Shown here piece after piece: positions 23,916 through 33,611 of a DNA stretch of 64,000 nucleotides (positions are counted from its first letter, which is position 1; each line of letters opens with the position of its first letter). Made by a program: the position numbers and the translations under genes. The notes under the pieces were generated by a model. The model did not search any database. It was not told the origin of the DNA and saw only the letters and a list, made by a program, of their open reading frames with translations. The DNA lies in the NCBI GenBank assembly GCA_049889695.1, contig JBMHCX010000018.1:192506-256505 (forward strand). Direction: 5' to 3'. Source of the DNA: WTJH01 sp049889695 (GTDB lineage: Bacteria > Bacteroidota > Bacteroidia > Flavobacteriales > Flavobacteriaceae).

Positions 23916-26294
23916 ATGGCGAAAAAGCAATCTACTTCTCCAAAGTCATCAACAGCATCGGCCGATCCTAAAAAACGCCAAAGGCAAATTTTGTTGGGGA
24001 TATTTCTATTGATTTTAAGTCTTGGCATTTTCATCAGTATCTCCGCATTTATCTGGCAGTGGAAAGCCGATTTTAGCACCCTAAATGCTTGGAACGACAA
24101 AAGCGTTTCCCCTCAAAATCCCCTGCAAAAAATTGGCGTCTGGACAGGCTATTGGTTGGTGTATCAGTGGTTTGGTTTTGCTGCTTATATCTTTACAGGA
24201 CTTTTGCTTTGGACAGGTTTAAATTTGTTTTTCAACGCTGGAATTTCCAATCTTCTAAAACGATGGATTTGGGGAGCTATTTATATGCTTCTGTGGATTA
24301 TTGCTGGTGGTTTCTTTGCAGAGAATTTCCCACTGGTCGGAGGAATAATCGGTTTTGAAATACATGAATACCTAAGTGTTTACGTAGGAAAACTGGGAAT
24401 ATTTTTCCTGTGGTTATTTTTTGTTTTAACGGCAGTCATTGTGAAAAGTAACTTGCGTCCCGAAGAGTTGTTAGCCCGCCTGAAACAGTTTAGCTTTAAA
24501 AAAACCGTTTCCCCTCTAGCAGAAGAAAACACACCTCCATCGGGCACTGCACCCATGGAGAATGTTTCTCCTGAGGAACCGCTGGATATTCAAGAAAAAG
24601 ACGAAGCGAATCCTGTTACTCAAAATAAAAAAATAGATTTCGATCTTCCCCTAGAGACGACTCCACCTGCGCCTACCCCAAAGAGTACAGCAGTCGAAGA
24701 TCCAGAATTGGCGATCGAAATTAAAAGTCAAAACGAGGAACTAACAGCAGAACAAAACAAAGCCCAAGAATTGGTAGAGGCCTATGGAACTTTCGATCCA
24801 CGATTAGAACTGAGTAATTTTAAACTGCCCGATCTGGACCTCTTAAAGGATTATGGCAGTAGTTCCATCACGATCGACCAAGAGGAGTTAGAGCAAAATA
24901 AAAACAAGATCGTCGATACACTTCGGAACTACAAAATTGCTATCGCCCAAATTAAAGCGACCATAGGGCCAACTGTAACCCTCTATGAAATAGTCCCTGA
25001 GGCGGGTATTCGTATCTCGAAAATCAAGAATTTAGAAGACGATATTGCTTTATCGCTTTCGGCTTTGGGAATTCGTATCATAGCTCCGATTCCTGGAAAA
25101 GGGACTATCGGGATAGAAGTCCCCAATCAGAAACCTTCTGTCGTTTCCATACGTTCGGTGATTAGCTCGCAAAAGTTTCAGCAAGCAGAAATGGAACTCC
25201 CAGTTGCTCTTGGGAAAAATATTAGTAATGAAACCTTTGTGGTAGATTTGGCCAAAATGCCTCACCTGCTGATGGCTGGTGCAACAGGTCAAGGAAAATC
25301 TGTTGGTTTAAATACGGTTTTAACTTCTCTCCTCTATAAGAAACATCCTGCGGAGGTAAAGTTTGTGTTGGTCGACCCAAAGAAAGTGGAGCTGACCATC
25401 TACAATAAAATCGAACGTCATTATTTGGCAAAGCTTCCCGATAGTGATGAGGCAATTATTACGGACAACAGCAAAGTGATTAACACCCTGAACTCACTTT
25501 GTATCGAAATGGATAATCGATATGAACTGCTTAAAAACGGTTTATGTAGAAACATTAAGGAATACAACGAGAAGTTTAAGTCTCGCCGACTGAACCCTGA
25601 GGAAGGACATCAATTTCTACCCTATATCGTTTTGGTGGTCGATGAATTCGCCGACCTGATTATGACTGCTGGCAAGGAAGTGGAAACTCCGATTGCTCGT
25701 TTGGCTCAATTGGCACGTGCGGTAGGAATCCACTTAATCATTGCGACTCAGCGTCCGTCCGTCAACGTAATCACGGGGATTATCAAAGCAAATTTCCCGG
25801 CACGAATTGCTTTCCGGGTGACTTCGAAAATCGATTCCAGAACTATTCTAGACAGCGGTGGTGCCGATCAGCTGATCGGGCGTGGTGATATGCTTTATAC
25901 CCAAGGCAATGAGCTAACTCGAATCCAGTGTGCATTTGTAGACACCCCAGAGGTCGATAAAATTGCTAATTATATAGGAGCCCAAAGAGCCTATCCCGAT
26001 GCACATCTTCTACCCGAATATGTTGGAGAAGATTCCGGAAGTACGCTAGACATCGATGCCAGTGAAAGAGATGCTCTTTTTAGAGAAGCCGCAGAAGTAA
26101 TTGTCACGGCACAGCAAGGTTCGGCATCCTTATTGCAACGAAAACTTAAACTGGGTTATAATCGGGCTGGACGTATCATCGATCAGATGGAGGCTGCCGG
26201 TATTGTTGGACCTTTTGAAGGCAGTAAAGCCCGACAAGTATTGGTTCCCGACCTAATGGCCTTAGAACAACTTTTAAACGCAAACACTGAATGA
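23916..26294 (+). CDS. ftsK: DNA translocase FtsK
   Basis: A membrane-anchored hexameric motor that pumps DNA at the division septum and activates dimer resolution. From ATG 23916 it is 792 residues. The N-terminal part has a basic start, four membrane segments within about 20-190, and an acidic/proline linker (about 190-290). The motor has Walker A GATGQGKSVGLN (about 455-466) and Walker B YIVLVVDEFADL (about 569-580). A C-terminal winged-helix gamma domain (about 725-790, LLQRKLKLGYNRAGRIIDQM) reads KOPS-type sequences. A TTG 18 nt upstream is a poorer start. It leads the ftsK-lolA-lptG-ribBA cluster. Confidence 0.96.
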   Translation: MAKKQSTSPKSSTASADPKKRQRQILLGIFLLILSLGIFISISAFIWQWKADFSTLNAWNDKSVSPQNPLQKIGVWTGYWLVYQWFGFAAYIFTGLLLWTGLNLFFNAGISNLLKRWIWGAIYMLLWIIAGGFFAENFPLVGGIIGFEIHEYLSVYVGKLGIFFLWLFFVLTAVIVKSNLRPEELLARLKQFSFKKTVSPLAEENTPPSGTAPMENVSPEEPLDIQEKDEANPVTQNKKIDFDLPLETTPPAPTPKSTAVEDPELAIEIKSQNEELTAEQNKAQELVEAYGTFDPRLELSNFKLPDLDLLKDYGSSSITIDQEELEQNKNKIVDTLRNYKIAIAQIKATIGPTVTLYEIVPEAGIRISKIKNLEDDIALSLSALGIRIIAPIPGKGTIGIEVPNQKPSVVSIRSVISSQKFQQAEMELPVALGKNISNETFVVDLAKMPHLLMAGATGQGKSVGLNTVLTSLLYKKHPAEVKFVLVDPKKVELTIYNKIERHYLAKLPDSDEAIITDNSKVINTLNSLCIEMDNRYELLKNGLCRNIKEYNEKFKSRRLNPEEGHQFLPYIVLVVDEFADLIMTAGKEVETPIARLAQLARAVGIHLIIATQRPSVNVITGIIKANFPARIAFRVTSKIDSRTILDSGGADQLIGRGDMLYTQGNELTRIQCAFVDTPEVDKIANYIGAQRAYPDAHLLPEYVGEDSGSTLDIDASERDALFREAAEVIVTAQQGSASLLQRKLKLGYNRAGRIIDQMEAAGIVGPFEGSKARQVLVPDLMALEQLLNANTE

Positions 26295-26917
26295 ATAAAA
26301 TATTTTTGCTTTTGTGCTTGATGAGCTTTTGGACACGAGGACAAAATGATCCTCAGGCAGCAGCTCTGCTCGAAAAAGTAGCACAGCAGATCGAAAGTTA
26401 CTCCACTGTAACTTTTGATTTTTCATATACTTTAGAAAATCTAGAGGAGCAAATCCGTCAGGAAAGCAGTGGGAAAGTTTGGTTGGAAGGCAACAAGTAT
26501 CGATTAGAATTTTTAGGCCTTATTCAACTCTTCGACGAGCAAAAGCTCTACACTATTGTCCCTGAAAACGAAGAAATTACCATTTCAGATGCAGATGAAG
26601 AAGAGGCCGGCTTTAATCCCTCCAAGCTATTGTATTTCTATCAGGACGGCTATGGTTATCAGATGGATATTATTCAAAATGTATTGGGACGAAAAATTCA
26701 ATTCATCAAGTTAATACCAGCCGAAGAAAATACAGAAATCGATTATTTGCTTTTGGGAATAGATCTAGAGAGTTTAAACATCTATCGATTGATAGAAATC
26801 GGTAGTAATGGCACAAGAACAACCCTAACTCTTTTGGAACAATCGCAAAACATCAGTTTCCCAGCCAGTACTTTTGAATTTAACGAGGAGGATTATCCCG
26901 GATATTTTATTGATTAA
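26291..26917 (+). CDS. lolA: Outer-membrane lipoprotein carrier LolA-like
   Basis: 208 residues with a signal peptide (1-17, ending FWTRGQ). The LolA/LolB-like beta-sheet core starts with an amphipathic helix, AALLEKVAQQIESYSTVTF, and continues SGKVWLEGNKYRLEF. LolA chaperones lipoproteins across the periplasm to the outer membrane. The window's many lipoproteins are potential clients. It overlaps ftsK by 4 nt, and lptG starts 11 nt after it. Confidence 0.88.
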   Translation: MNKIFLLLCLMSFWTRGQNDPQAAALLEKVAQQIESYSTVTFDFSYTLENLEEQIRQESSGKVWLEGNKYRLEFLGLIQLFDEQKLYTIVPENEEITISDADEEEAGFNPSKLLYFYQDGYGYQMDIIQNVLGRKIQFIKLIPAEENTEIDYLLLGIDLESLNIYRLIEIGSNGTRTTLTLLEQSQNISFPASTFEFNEEDYPGYFID

Positions 26918-26928
26918 GCATTGACCTC

Positions 26929-28392
26929 GTGAAAATCATCGATCGCTACATTCTAAAAAGTTATCTCACTCGCCTGATAAGTGTATTTGCGATCTGTTTT
27001 CTGATTTTTATTGTCCAGACATTTTGGTTATTCATAGATGAGTTAGCGGGGAAGGGTTTAGACTTTATCATCATCCTAAAATTCTTGGTCTATTACTCTC
27101 CAAAACTAGTCCCATTGGTTCTCCCACTTTCGGTTCTTTTGGCATCGCTCATGACTTTTGGTACACTGGCGGAAAACTATGAGTTTGCAGCGATGAAATC
27201 TACAGGTATATCGCTACAACGCGCCATGCGTTGGTTGGTCATTTTTCATGTCTTTATAGGAATTGGGACTTACTTTTTCTCCAATCATGTGATTCCCTAT
27301 GGCGAATTAAAATCCTACAACCTTCGAAAAAACCTTGCCAAGCTAAAGCCTGCATTGGCCATCCGTGAAGGGATCTTTAATGAAATCGGAGAAATCAATA
27401 TTAAGGTAGCCGAAAAATCGGGACCTGACGACCGATACCTGAAAGATGTCATTATCCATGAAAAAAGCCCCAATGGGAAAAATACAGTCGTGATTAAGGC
27501 GGCTACCGGAGAGTTAAAAAGTGAAACGACAGATGCCCTCCTTCAGTTGGTTTTGTATGACGGGAATCGCTACGAAGAAGTGCAACCGAAAAAACTAGCC
27601 GAACGAAGACGTTTTCCACATGCACAGGTATCCTTTGAAAAATACACAATGAACATTGACTTGTCCCAGTTCAACAATGTCGATCTTTCAGAAGAGCGCT
27701 ACACGACCACCTACAAAATGCAAAAGGCCGATGAACTTAGGGTCAGTATAGACTCACTTGAAAAACAATTTCTCAACCAGAAAACGGTCTTTCGAGACAA
27801 CTTTTTAAGGACACATAACTACTTAAAGATCAAAGAAGTTCAAGACAGTTGTGTTACGGCAGCAAAAGATATGCTTTCCACTCCCCTACACTATATGGCC
27901 GACACTAACCCCAATGCGCGTATCAGAATCGTGAATGATGCGAAAAGTCGCATCCGTGTTGCCTACAGTAGCTTAAACAGTAAAAAGAGAATGTTTTTTC
28001 TATTACAAAAACGTTTAAACGCCCATAAAACAACCCTTAACGACAAATATACCTTGATCTTTGGTTCTATATTTCTATTCCTGATTGGAGCATCTCTTGG
28101 AGCCATTATTCGAAAGGGAGGAATTGGACTCCCCCTTGTACTATCGGTATTGATTTTTCTGACCTATCACTACATCGGTCTTTTTGGAAAAAATGCATCT
28201 GAAGACAATAGTATTCATCCCTTTGTTGCTAGCTGGATTTCGTCCTTTATCATCGGCCCTTTAGGCGTCTTTTTTGCTTATAGAGCTTCTCGAGACCGCG
28301 GACTGATGAATACGGATTTTATCACTGTCCCTATTCAAAATTTAATTGGCATCATCAGAACAAATGCCTTCTTTAATCGAAAACTCAAATGA
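26929..28392 (+). CDS. lptG: LptF/LptG-type LPS export permease
   Basis: A 487-residue YjgP/YjgQ permease with GTG start at 26929 (reads MKIIDRYILKSYLTRLISVF). Three N-terminal membrane helices with VLPLSVLLASLMTFGTLAEN are followed by a periplasmic jellyroll-type domain (about 125-370) and three C-terminal helices. LptF and LptG with LptB extract lipopolysaccharide from the inner membrane. The periplasmic part includes a helical stretch (about 265-320) longer than in E. coli. LptF and LptG cannot be separated confidently by eye. It overlaps ribBA by 4 nt. Confidence 0.88.
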   Translation: MKIIDRYILKSYLTRLISVFAICFLIFIVQTFWLFIDELAGKGLDFIIILKFLVYYSPKLVPLVLPLSVLLASLMTFGTLAENYEFAAMKSTGISLQRAMRWLVIFHVFIGIGTYFFSNHVIPYGELKSYNLRKNLAKLKPALAIREGIFNEIGEINIKVAEKSGPDDRYLKDVIIHEKSPNGKNTVVIKAATGELKSETTDALLQLVLYDGNRYEEVQPKKLAERRRFPHAQVSFEKYTMNIDLSQFNNVDLSEERYTTTYKMQKADELRVSIDSLEKQFLNQKTVFRDNFLRTHNYLKIKEVQDSCVTAAKDMLSTPLHYMADTNPNARIRIVNDAKSRIRVAYSSLNSKKRMFFLLQKRLNAHKTTLNDKYTLIFGSIFLFLIGASLGAIIRKGGIGLPLVLSVLIFLTYHYIGLFGKNASEDNSIHPFVASWISSFIIGPLGVFFAYRASRDRGLMNTDFITVPIQNLIGIIRTNAFFNRKLK

Positions 28393-29522
28393 ACAACCCT
28401 ATACCTTTAAACACAATAGCTGAAGCCATTGAGGACATTCGTGCCGGTAAAATTATTATCGTGGTCGATGACGCTCAACGTGAAAATGAAGGAGATTTTG
28501 TTGCGGCTGCAGAGGCAATGACGCCTGAAATGGTCAATTTTATGGCGACTCATGGAAGAGGTCTAATCTGCACTCCCCTAACTGAAGAAAGATGCGAGCA
28601 GTTAGACTTGAATCGTATGGTGGCCAACAACACCGATCCTATGGAAACAGCCTTTACCGTTTCCGTTGACCTCAAAGGCAATGGCGTAACGACCGGAATT
28701 TCTGCTAGCGACCGGGCGAAGACGATTCAAGCCTTAGTGGACCCGAGCGCGCAGGCATATGATTTATCTAGACCGGGACACATTTTTCCACTTATTGCCA
28801 AAGAAGGCGGGGTGCTTCGTCGTTCAGGACATACAGAAGCCGCTATTGACTTTGCCCGTCTGGCTGGTTTTGCTCCAGCTGGGGTCATCGTAGAAATCAT
28901 GAATGAAGATGGAACCATGGCTCGCTTACCACAGCTTTATGAAGTTGCCCAAAAATTCGATCTGAAGTTAGTGTCTATTGAAGATCTGATTGCCTACCGC
29001 CTACAACACGACAGTCTGATCGAAAAAAAAATCGATACAGAAATTCAAACGCGTTTTGGAAAATATCGTCTGAGAGCCTATCAACAAACCACCACCCAAG
29101 AGGTGCATTTAGCTTTGAGTATTGGGGCTTGGGAGACGGATGAAGAGGTGCTGATTAGAATTCAATCTACCCGCTATGACAACGACTTACTCACCACATT
29201 GGCGGGTGATCAGGAAACAGACTTAGAGCCTGTATTTAATCGGATTAATCAGGAAGGGAAAGGAATTGTAATTTTCATCAATCGCTCTCAAACTCCAGAC
29301 AACTTCTTGGCGCGGATTGAAGCCTTAGATCTGCTTCAAAAAGAAGGCGAATTACAACAGGTTCCGCCAATGGTTATGGATGAGCGAGACTTTGGAATCG
29401 GAGCGCAAATCCTGCACGACCTGAATGTTAAAAATCTTTGCGTGTTGACCAATTCAGATATCAAAAACCGAGTTGGGCTTCAAGGATACGGTTTAAATAT
29501 TGTTAGCAATGAAAGCTATTAA
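28389..29522 (+). CDS. ribB: 3,4-dihydroxy-2-butanone-4-phosphate synthase with a degenerate GTP cyclohydrolase II-like half
   Basis: Two-domain RibBA-like protein of 377 residues for riboflavin synthesis. The N-terminal half (1-205) is a complete DHBP synthase: VVDDAQRENEGDFVAAAE, THGRGLICTPL and RSGHTEAAIDFARLAG. The C-terminal half (206-377) aligns with GTP cyclohydrolase II by its end motifs (RDFGIGAQILHDL, GLQGYGLNIVS), but the segment that should hold the three zinc Cys (E. coli C54, C65, C67 type) reads RIQSTRYDNDLLTTLAG with no Cys. It is therefore expected to supply only the RibB activity. Confidence 0.92.
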   Translation: MNNPIPLNTIAEAIEDIRAGKIIIVVDDAQRENEGDFVAAAEAMTPEMVNFMATHGRGLICTPLTEERCEQLDLNRMVANNTDPMETAFTVSVDLKGNGVTTGISASDRAKTIQALVDPSAQAYDLSRPGHIFPLIAKEGGVLRRSGHTEAAIDFARLAGFAPAGVIVEIMNEDGTMARLPQLYEVAQKFDLKLVSIEDLIAYRLQHDSLIEKKIDTEIQTRFGKYRLRAYQQTTTQEVHLALSIGAWETDEEVLIRIQSTRYDNDLLTTLAGDQETDLEPVFNRINQEGKGIVIFINRSQTPDNFLARIEALDLLQKEGELQQVPPMVMDERDFGIGAQILHDLNVKNLCVLTNSDIKNRVGLQGYGLNIVSNESY

Positions 29523-30283
29523 CTAATCCACCACAACCGAACAGCCATACAGCAAATCATTGCTAAAAGAGCATAGCGAACAACCCAATCGCCTTGCCGA
29601 ACAGACCACCGACTAGACCACCAACCGCCAAACCAAGTGCCGAGCGCTAACCATGCTCCCTTGACCCAATCGACTTGTCCGTGGTAGGCAAAGACACCCA
29701 GGGCAAAAACTGAATAGATTAAAACCAGTAGGACTTTTGTCGCATTGGTCTTTACCAAGCTCAGACGATTCCAACGGTGCAGTAACAGTATAATCAAAAA
29801 ACCAATTCCTGCATTGATAAATCCTCCGTAAATTCCTAGACCGAAGAATAAAACTATACTCACCCATAGGGCTTTTCCATTCTGTCTTTCAAGGAGATTG
29901 CGCTTTTCTTTTTGTGGATTAAACACAATTAAAATACCGACCAAAGCCATCAGCAAGGCCAATATCCGGTTAAATATTTTGGGGTCTAAGTCTACTGCAA
30001 TTTGGGCTCCTAACAGAGCCCCGAGGGTAGCGGAAATAGCGTAATAGAAAACATAGGGATAATTGGACACTCCTTTACTTTGAAAACCCAGCGTTCCAGA
30101 AAGCGATTGCACAACTATCGCAATCCGATTGGTCCCGTTGGCCAAAGCTGGGGGCAATCCCATAAAAATTAACAAAGGAAGAATCAATAAAGAACCGCCA
30201 CCGGCCAGGGTATTGATGATTCCCACCACCAAACCAGCGATGATTAATAGTATGTTTTCTCCCACTACACTATTCAGATCCAT
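29519..30283 (-). CDS. TauE/SafE-family membrane permease (sulfite/organosulfonate exporter-like)
   Basis: About 254 residues with eight hydrophobic segments and the duplicated TauE/SafE pattern: GLVVGIINTLAGGGSLLILP near the N terminus and LGIYGGFINAGIGFLIILL in the second half. The family (DUF81) exports sulfur-containing organic anions or sulfite in studied cases; the substrate here is unknown. I prefer ATG at 30283 (MDLNSVVGENILL) to 30298. It is convergent with ribBA, overlapping its stop by 4 nt. Confidence 0.88.
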   Translation of the reverse strand: MDLNSVVGENILLIIAGLVVGIINTLAGGGSLLILPLLIFMGLPPALANGTNRIAIVVQSLSGTLGFQSKGVSNYPYVFYYAISATLGALLGAQIAVDLDPKIFNRILALLMALVGILIVFNPQKEKRNLLERQNGKALWVSIVLFFGLGIYGGFINAGIGFLIILLLHRWNRLSLVKTNATKVLLVLIYSVFALGVFAYHGQVDWVKGAWLALGTWFGGWWSSRWSVRQGDWVVRYALLAMICCMAVRLWWIS

Positions 30284-30366
30284 GGCACGAAGGTACATTT
30301 TTCAGCGATCTATTTCCGCACCTCTCTAATCGGACTTAGGATAGGATTTATTTTAAAAATAATCGA

Positions 30367-30374
30367 TATATTTG
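30367..30374 (+). promoter_or_regulatory. Candidate -7 element of tRNA-Ser
   Basis: TATATTTG matches TAnnTTTG exactly, ending 10 nt before the first base of the mature tRNA. No good TTTG lies at the ideal upstream distance; a TTTA lies 16 bp upstream. Confidence 0.45.
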
Positions 30375-30384
30375 CAACGCTTTT

Positions 30385-30472
30385 GGAGAAATGGCAGAGT
30401 GGTCGAATGCGGCAGTCTTGAAAACTGTTGAGGGTCACACCTCCGGGGGTTCGAATCCCTCTTTCTCCGCCA
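30385..30472 (+). tRNA. trnS-TGA: tRNA-Ser (anticodon TGA)
   Basis: The acceptor stem GGAGAAA (30385-30391) pairs with TTTCTCC, followed by discriminator G (30469) and an encoded CCA (30470-30472). The anticodon loop CTTGAAA has anticodon TGA, flanked by a CAGT/ACTG-type stem. A long class II variable arm (GAGGGTCACACCTCC region) and T loop GTTCGAATCC confirm a serine tRNA. A strong terminator follows immediately. Confidence 0.97.
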
Positions 30473-30475
30473 CTT

Positions 30476-30520
30476 AAATCCACTAACTTTTGTCTATCAA
30501 GAAGTTGGTGGATTTTTTTT
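30476..30520 (+). terminator. Rho-independent terminator of tRNA-Ser
   Basis: AAATCCACTAACTT (30476-30489) pairs with AAGTTGGTGGATTT (from 30502) through a 14-bp stem with one G-U pair and a 12-nt loop, ending in a run of T. It starts 3 nt after the CCA end. Confidence 0.9.
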
Positions 30521-30667
30521 ATGCTGTAGTTGTTTGTAGAACAGCGAGGCGTCTTCGATTCATCAGAATTAAGGATTGACATTTTCAAGAAATAACAAAA
30601 AGGAATCTAGTAGACACTATTTTTCTTTGAAAGCACACTTTGTAGACTGTAGTTCCACCACTTTAGG

Positions 30668-31267
30668 TTAATATTGATGCTTCCCAATTTCCCATCCTTT
30701 ATTCCCAATTATTTCTGCTGCAGAAATGGCGGCAGCCTGCTCAAGTTCGGTTCCCATACTATCGTTCCACCGATTTAAATACCCAAATAGCGCCACAACC
30801 CCTAATATTTCAACAATCTCTCCTTCATCCCAATATTTTCGGACGCTTTCTGCAATTTCATCGGTTACTGCGTTGGGAACTTGTGAAGCTGCAATGGCTA
30901 AATCAAAGGCTACTCGCTCGGCATCAGAAAAAGCAGTATGCTTTTTGTAGTCCCAAATCGCCTCCATACGGGTTTCAGTAGAGCCATATCTCTCCGCTGC
31001 ACGAATGGCATGAGCCTCGCAATAGCGACACCCAGTGGTCATACTGGATAAATAAGCGATTTCTCTTTTCAAGGAGCTTGTAACACGGCCCTTGTTTTCC
31101 ATCACTGCCTGATTCATCTCTACAAATGCATTTGCTATCCTGGGACGATGCATCATTGTAAATAAACTATTGGGCGTAAATCCTAACGTTTCTTCATAGA
31201 AAGTAGCCATTTTTTCTGCTTGTGGAGTTGCGTTTCTGTCTAATGGTCGTACTAGTGGTTGTTTCAT
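30668..31267 (-). CDS. Carboxymuconolactone decarboxylase/AhpD-like peroxidase-related protein
   Basis: A 199-residue all-helical protein with the AhpD-like redox motif TGCRYCEAHAIRAAERYG (CxxC followed by His), the active-site signature of alkylhydroperoxidase-like members of the CMD family. A second half-domain follows: SDAERVAFDLAIAAS and GEIVEILGVVALFGYLNRWND, matching the uncharacterised peroxidase-related subfamily. It starts 5 nt after the end of the MFS gene on the same strand, so the two form an operon. Possible role: peroxide or reactive-compound detoxification paired with export or uptake. Confidence 0.85.
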   Translation of the reverse strand: MKQPLVRPLDRNATPQAEKMATFYEETLGFTPNSLFTMMHRPRIANAFVEMNQAVMENKGRVTSSLKREIAYLSSMTTGCRYCEAHAIRAAERYGSTETRMEAIWDYKKHTAFSDAERVAFDLAIAASQVPNAVTDEIAESVRKYWDEGEIVEILGVVALFGYLNRWNDSMGTELEQAAAISAAEIIGNKGWEIGKHQY

Positions 31268-31272
31268 AAAAA

Positions 31273-32553
31273 TTATGCTTTAGTATTTATTTTGGCTGTT
31301 TTCATAAACCTAAGGGAGGTGAAGAATCCTACGGAAGAAAAAATCGCGAGGAATAGAAAAACCCACCTAAACCCTAATATTCCAGGATAAGTATCGAGTA
31401 AATACCCCATAAGTGGTCCCATAAAAATATCTGGTGTATATCCTACAACTGAAATGATTCCTACGGCTGTTCCCATATAAGTATAAGGGACATGACCTTC
31501 CTTCACTGCAGCGAAATACAATGTCCGCAAGCCGTAAGTACTTAATCCCGTGATGATTACAGCTGTGATAAATAGGCTGTTTAAAGGGGCCTGGATGGTC
31601 CCAGAAGTAAACATTAAAGCGCCAATAAACAACAATAAAAAACCTCTAATCAGCCATTTTGCATTAGATGATTGGTCGGCAACAATCCCAATAATGATAC
31701 ATACGAGAGGTCGCAAGTACATTTGATAGGAACCAACCTTGGCGGCATCTATTTCATCAAAAAGCATTATTTCGCTGGCATAGAGCGATAAAATATCTGT
31801 CACTTTATATCCGCAATAGGCACATAAAACGACCACAATTAGCAAGCGAACGGAAGAATATTTCAGTACGCTCTTGATATTTTTCAAAGGCTTATGAGTC
31901 TTCTCTGAATCCTCTTCTGAAGAGCCTACTTCTTGAAGATAAAAGTAAATTATAACTCCTGTCAGAGACACAACTATGGAGGTAAATAGAATAACCCATC
32001 GAAAGGCTTCTTTAATCTGTAGTAGAGAGCTTTCTGTCACTTGCCCTTGGATTAGATTTGCAAAAACAAGAATTCCAAGAGCACCGATCGTTGCAGCGAC
32101 TATGCCTCTTCCCCCTTCCAAAAGTCCAAACGCTCTACCTTGATTTTCCTCCCCTCCCCAATTTCGAGTGGCTTTAATCATAGCTGCCCAAAAAAGAAAA
32201 GTAGTGGAAAACCCCCAATATCCATAGAGGATTTGTAAAGCGATAAAACCCGGAAAAGAAGCCATAAAAAATCCCCCCATTGCCGTCATGATTAATGCGA
32301 CCCCCATCAGTTTTCGCGGGGGATATCTATCTGCTAGTGTCCCGCCAAACAGATAAGACATCAGAGCAACCACTCCGTAGGTCGTGTAGAGGGTTCCTAA
32401 TTGAAAATTATTGACTTCAAAAACCTTTAAAAAAGTAGGGCGAAAAATTCGTGCCAATAGAAATGGGAGCACAAATATTCCCTCCCCGGCAGTCATCAAT
32501 AAAATGATTCTGGCGTAAGCATTCATATGAGTTGCCTGCGGTTTAACCAACAT
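31273..32553 (-). CDS. Major facilitator superfamily transporter
   Basis: 426 residues with 12 predicted membrane segments. The MFS motif-A region after TM2 reads GGTLADRYPPRKLMGVAL. A cytoplasmic loop of about 20 polar residues (EVGSSEEDSEKTHKPLKN, near 215) separates the two six-helix halves. The substrate is unknown; the general look (GRAFGLLEGGRGIVAATIGA) resembles sugar-phosphate or nitrate-type MFS groups but does not settle it. ATG 32553 or an internal ATG at 32526 (MNAYARIILL) may start it. It is in an operon with the AhpD-like gene. Confidence 0.85.
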   Translation of the reverse strand: MLVKPQATHMNAYARIILLMTAGEGIFVLPFLLARIFRPTFLKVFEVNNFQLGTLYTTYGVVALMSYLFGGTLADRYPPRKLMGVALIMTAMGGFFMASFPGFIALQILYGYWGFSTTFLFWAAMIKATRNWGGEENQGRAFGLLEGGRGIVAATIGALGILVFANLIQGQVTESSLLQIKEAFRWVILFTSIVVSLTGVIIYFYLQEVGSSEEDSEKTHKPLKNIKSVLKYSSVRLLIVVVLCAYCGYKVTDILSLYASEIMLFDEIDAAKVGSYQMYLRPLVCIIIGIVADQSSNAKWLIRGFLLLFIGALMFTSGTIQAPLNSLFITAVIITGLSTYGLRTLYFAAVKEGHVPYTYMGTAVGIISVVGYTPDIFMGPLMGYLLDTYPGILGFRWVFLFLAIFSSVGFFTSLRFMKTAKINTKA

Positions 32554-32786
32554 AAAAGGGAAGCAATTAGTTCTTGCGAATATGTTTAATCCCTAAAATA
32601 GGAAAGTTTTTTTCAAGATGTCTCATCCGTAATCATTTCTTGCTTTGGAAAGGTGTAGTGGGAAAATTAATCTTTATGCTGTTGGGAAATTTTCTGTTCT
32701 TAGGAGGATTATAGGAGATATATTTTGATTTTTATCTTTTTTACTGATTGTTTTATATTAATGGTTTACTCATGAACTAGATTCTC

Positions 32787-33611
32787 ATGCTATATATTCT
32801 CTTATCCACTATATTATTTGGATTCTTAGATGCACTTTGGAAGCCAATTATCGATGAATTAGGGCATCTAAAAACCCTTTTACATCGAACTATATTGACT
32901 ACTACTTGCATTGGTTTGTATTTTATTTTTACTTCTACATGGGTCGCTGATACAGTAATGATTTTTTGGACAATCCTCTCCGGTTGTATAGCTTTTTTAG
33001 GATTATTTTGTTTGACCAAAGCTTTTCAGAAAGCTGGAACAATCAGTGTTGTATTTTTGAATGTATGTACTATTCTGATTGGACAAATTAGCTCACTGAT
33101 GCTCTTTGATGAAACGATCCAAGCTTACACCTACGGAATACATTTAATAGGAGCTCTTTTCGTTATTCTTTTTCTCAATAATTTTCGATTAAAACTTCAC
33201 AAAGGAATTTGGTATGGATTAGGTGCATCTTTTTGCTTTGGAATAGCCTACCCAATGATGGGGATCCCCATCCCAGTCTTGGGGAATTTACAAGCCACCT
33301 TTATACAAGAATTTACTGTGCTTTTATGCATTGTTTTACTAGCATTAAACCGAGGATCGATCTGTCTTGAAACACATGTGTTTTTAAACCAGAAATTACT
33401 CTTATTGGTCATTTGCACATGTATATCCTTAATTCTCTATTTCTATGCCTATACTGTTTATCCGGTGTATAAGGTAAATCTCATCTCTCATTTCTATCCC
33501 GTTGCGGCACTCCTAACGGCCTACATAGGATTTCATGAAAAACCTTCAATGGCACAATGGATAGGTGTTTGTTTGTCGATTGGCTTATTGATTTCTATTG
33601 GTTTGAATTAA
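32787..33611 (+). CDS. EamA/DMT-family transporter
   Basis: 274 residues with ten hydrophobic segments in two five-helix halves, typical of the drug/metabolite transporter superfamily. It starts with LYILLSTILFGFLDALWKPI, and each half ends with a helix pair followed by a basic turn (FLNNFRLKLHKG between halves). The substrate is unknown. Base composition is more AT-rich than its left-hand neighbours. Its 3' end overlaps the converging hypothetical gene by 17 nt. Confidence 0.82.
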   Translation: MLYILLSTILFGFLDALWKPIIDELGHLKTLLHRTILTTTCIGLYFIFTSTWVADTVMIFWTILSGCIAFLGLFCLTKAFQKAGTISVVFLNVCTILIGQISSLMLFDETIQAYTYGIHLIGALFVILFLNNFRLKLHKGIWYGLGASFCFGIAYPMMGIPIPVLGNLQATFIQEFTVLLCIVLLALNRGSICLETHVFLNQKLLLLVICTCISLILYFYAYTVYPVYKVNLISHFYPVAALLTAYIGFHEKPSMAQWIGVCLSIGLLISIGLN

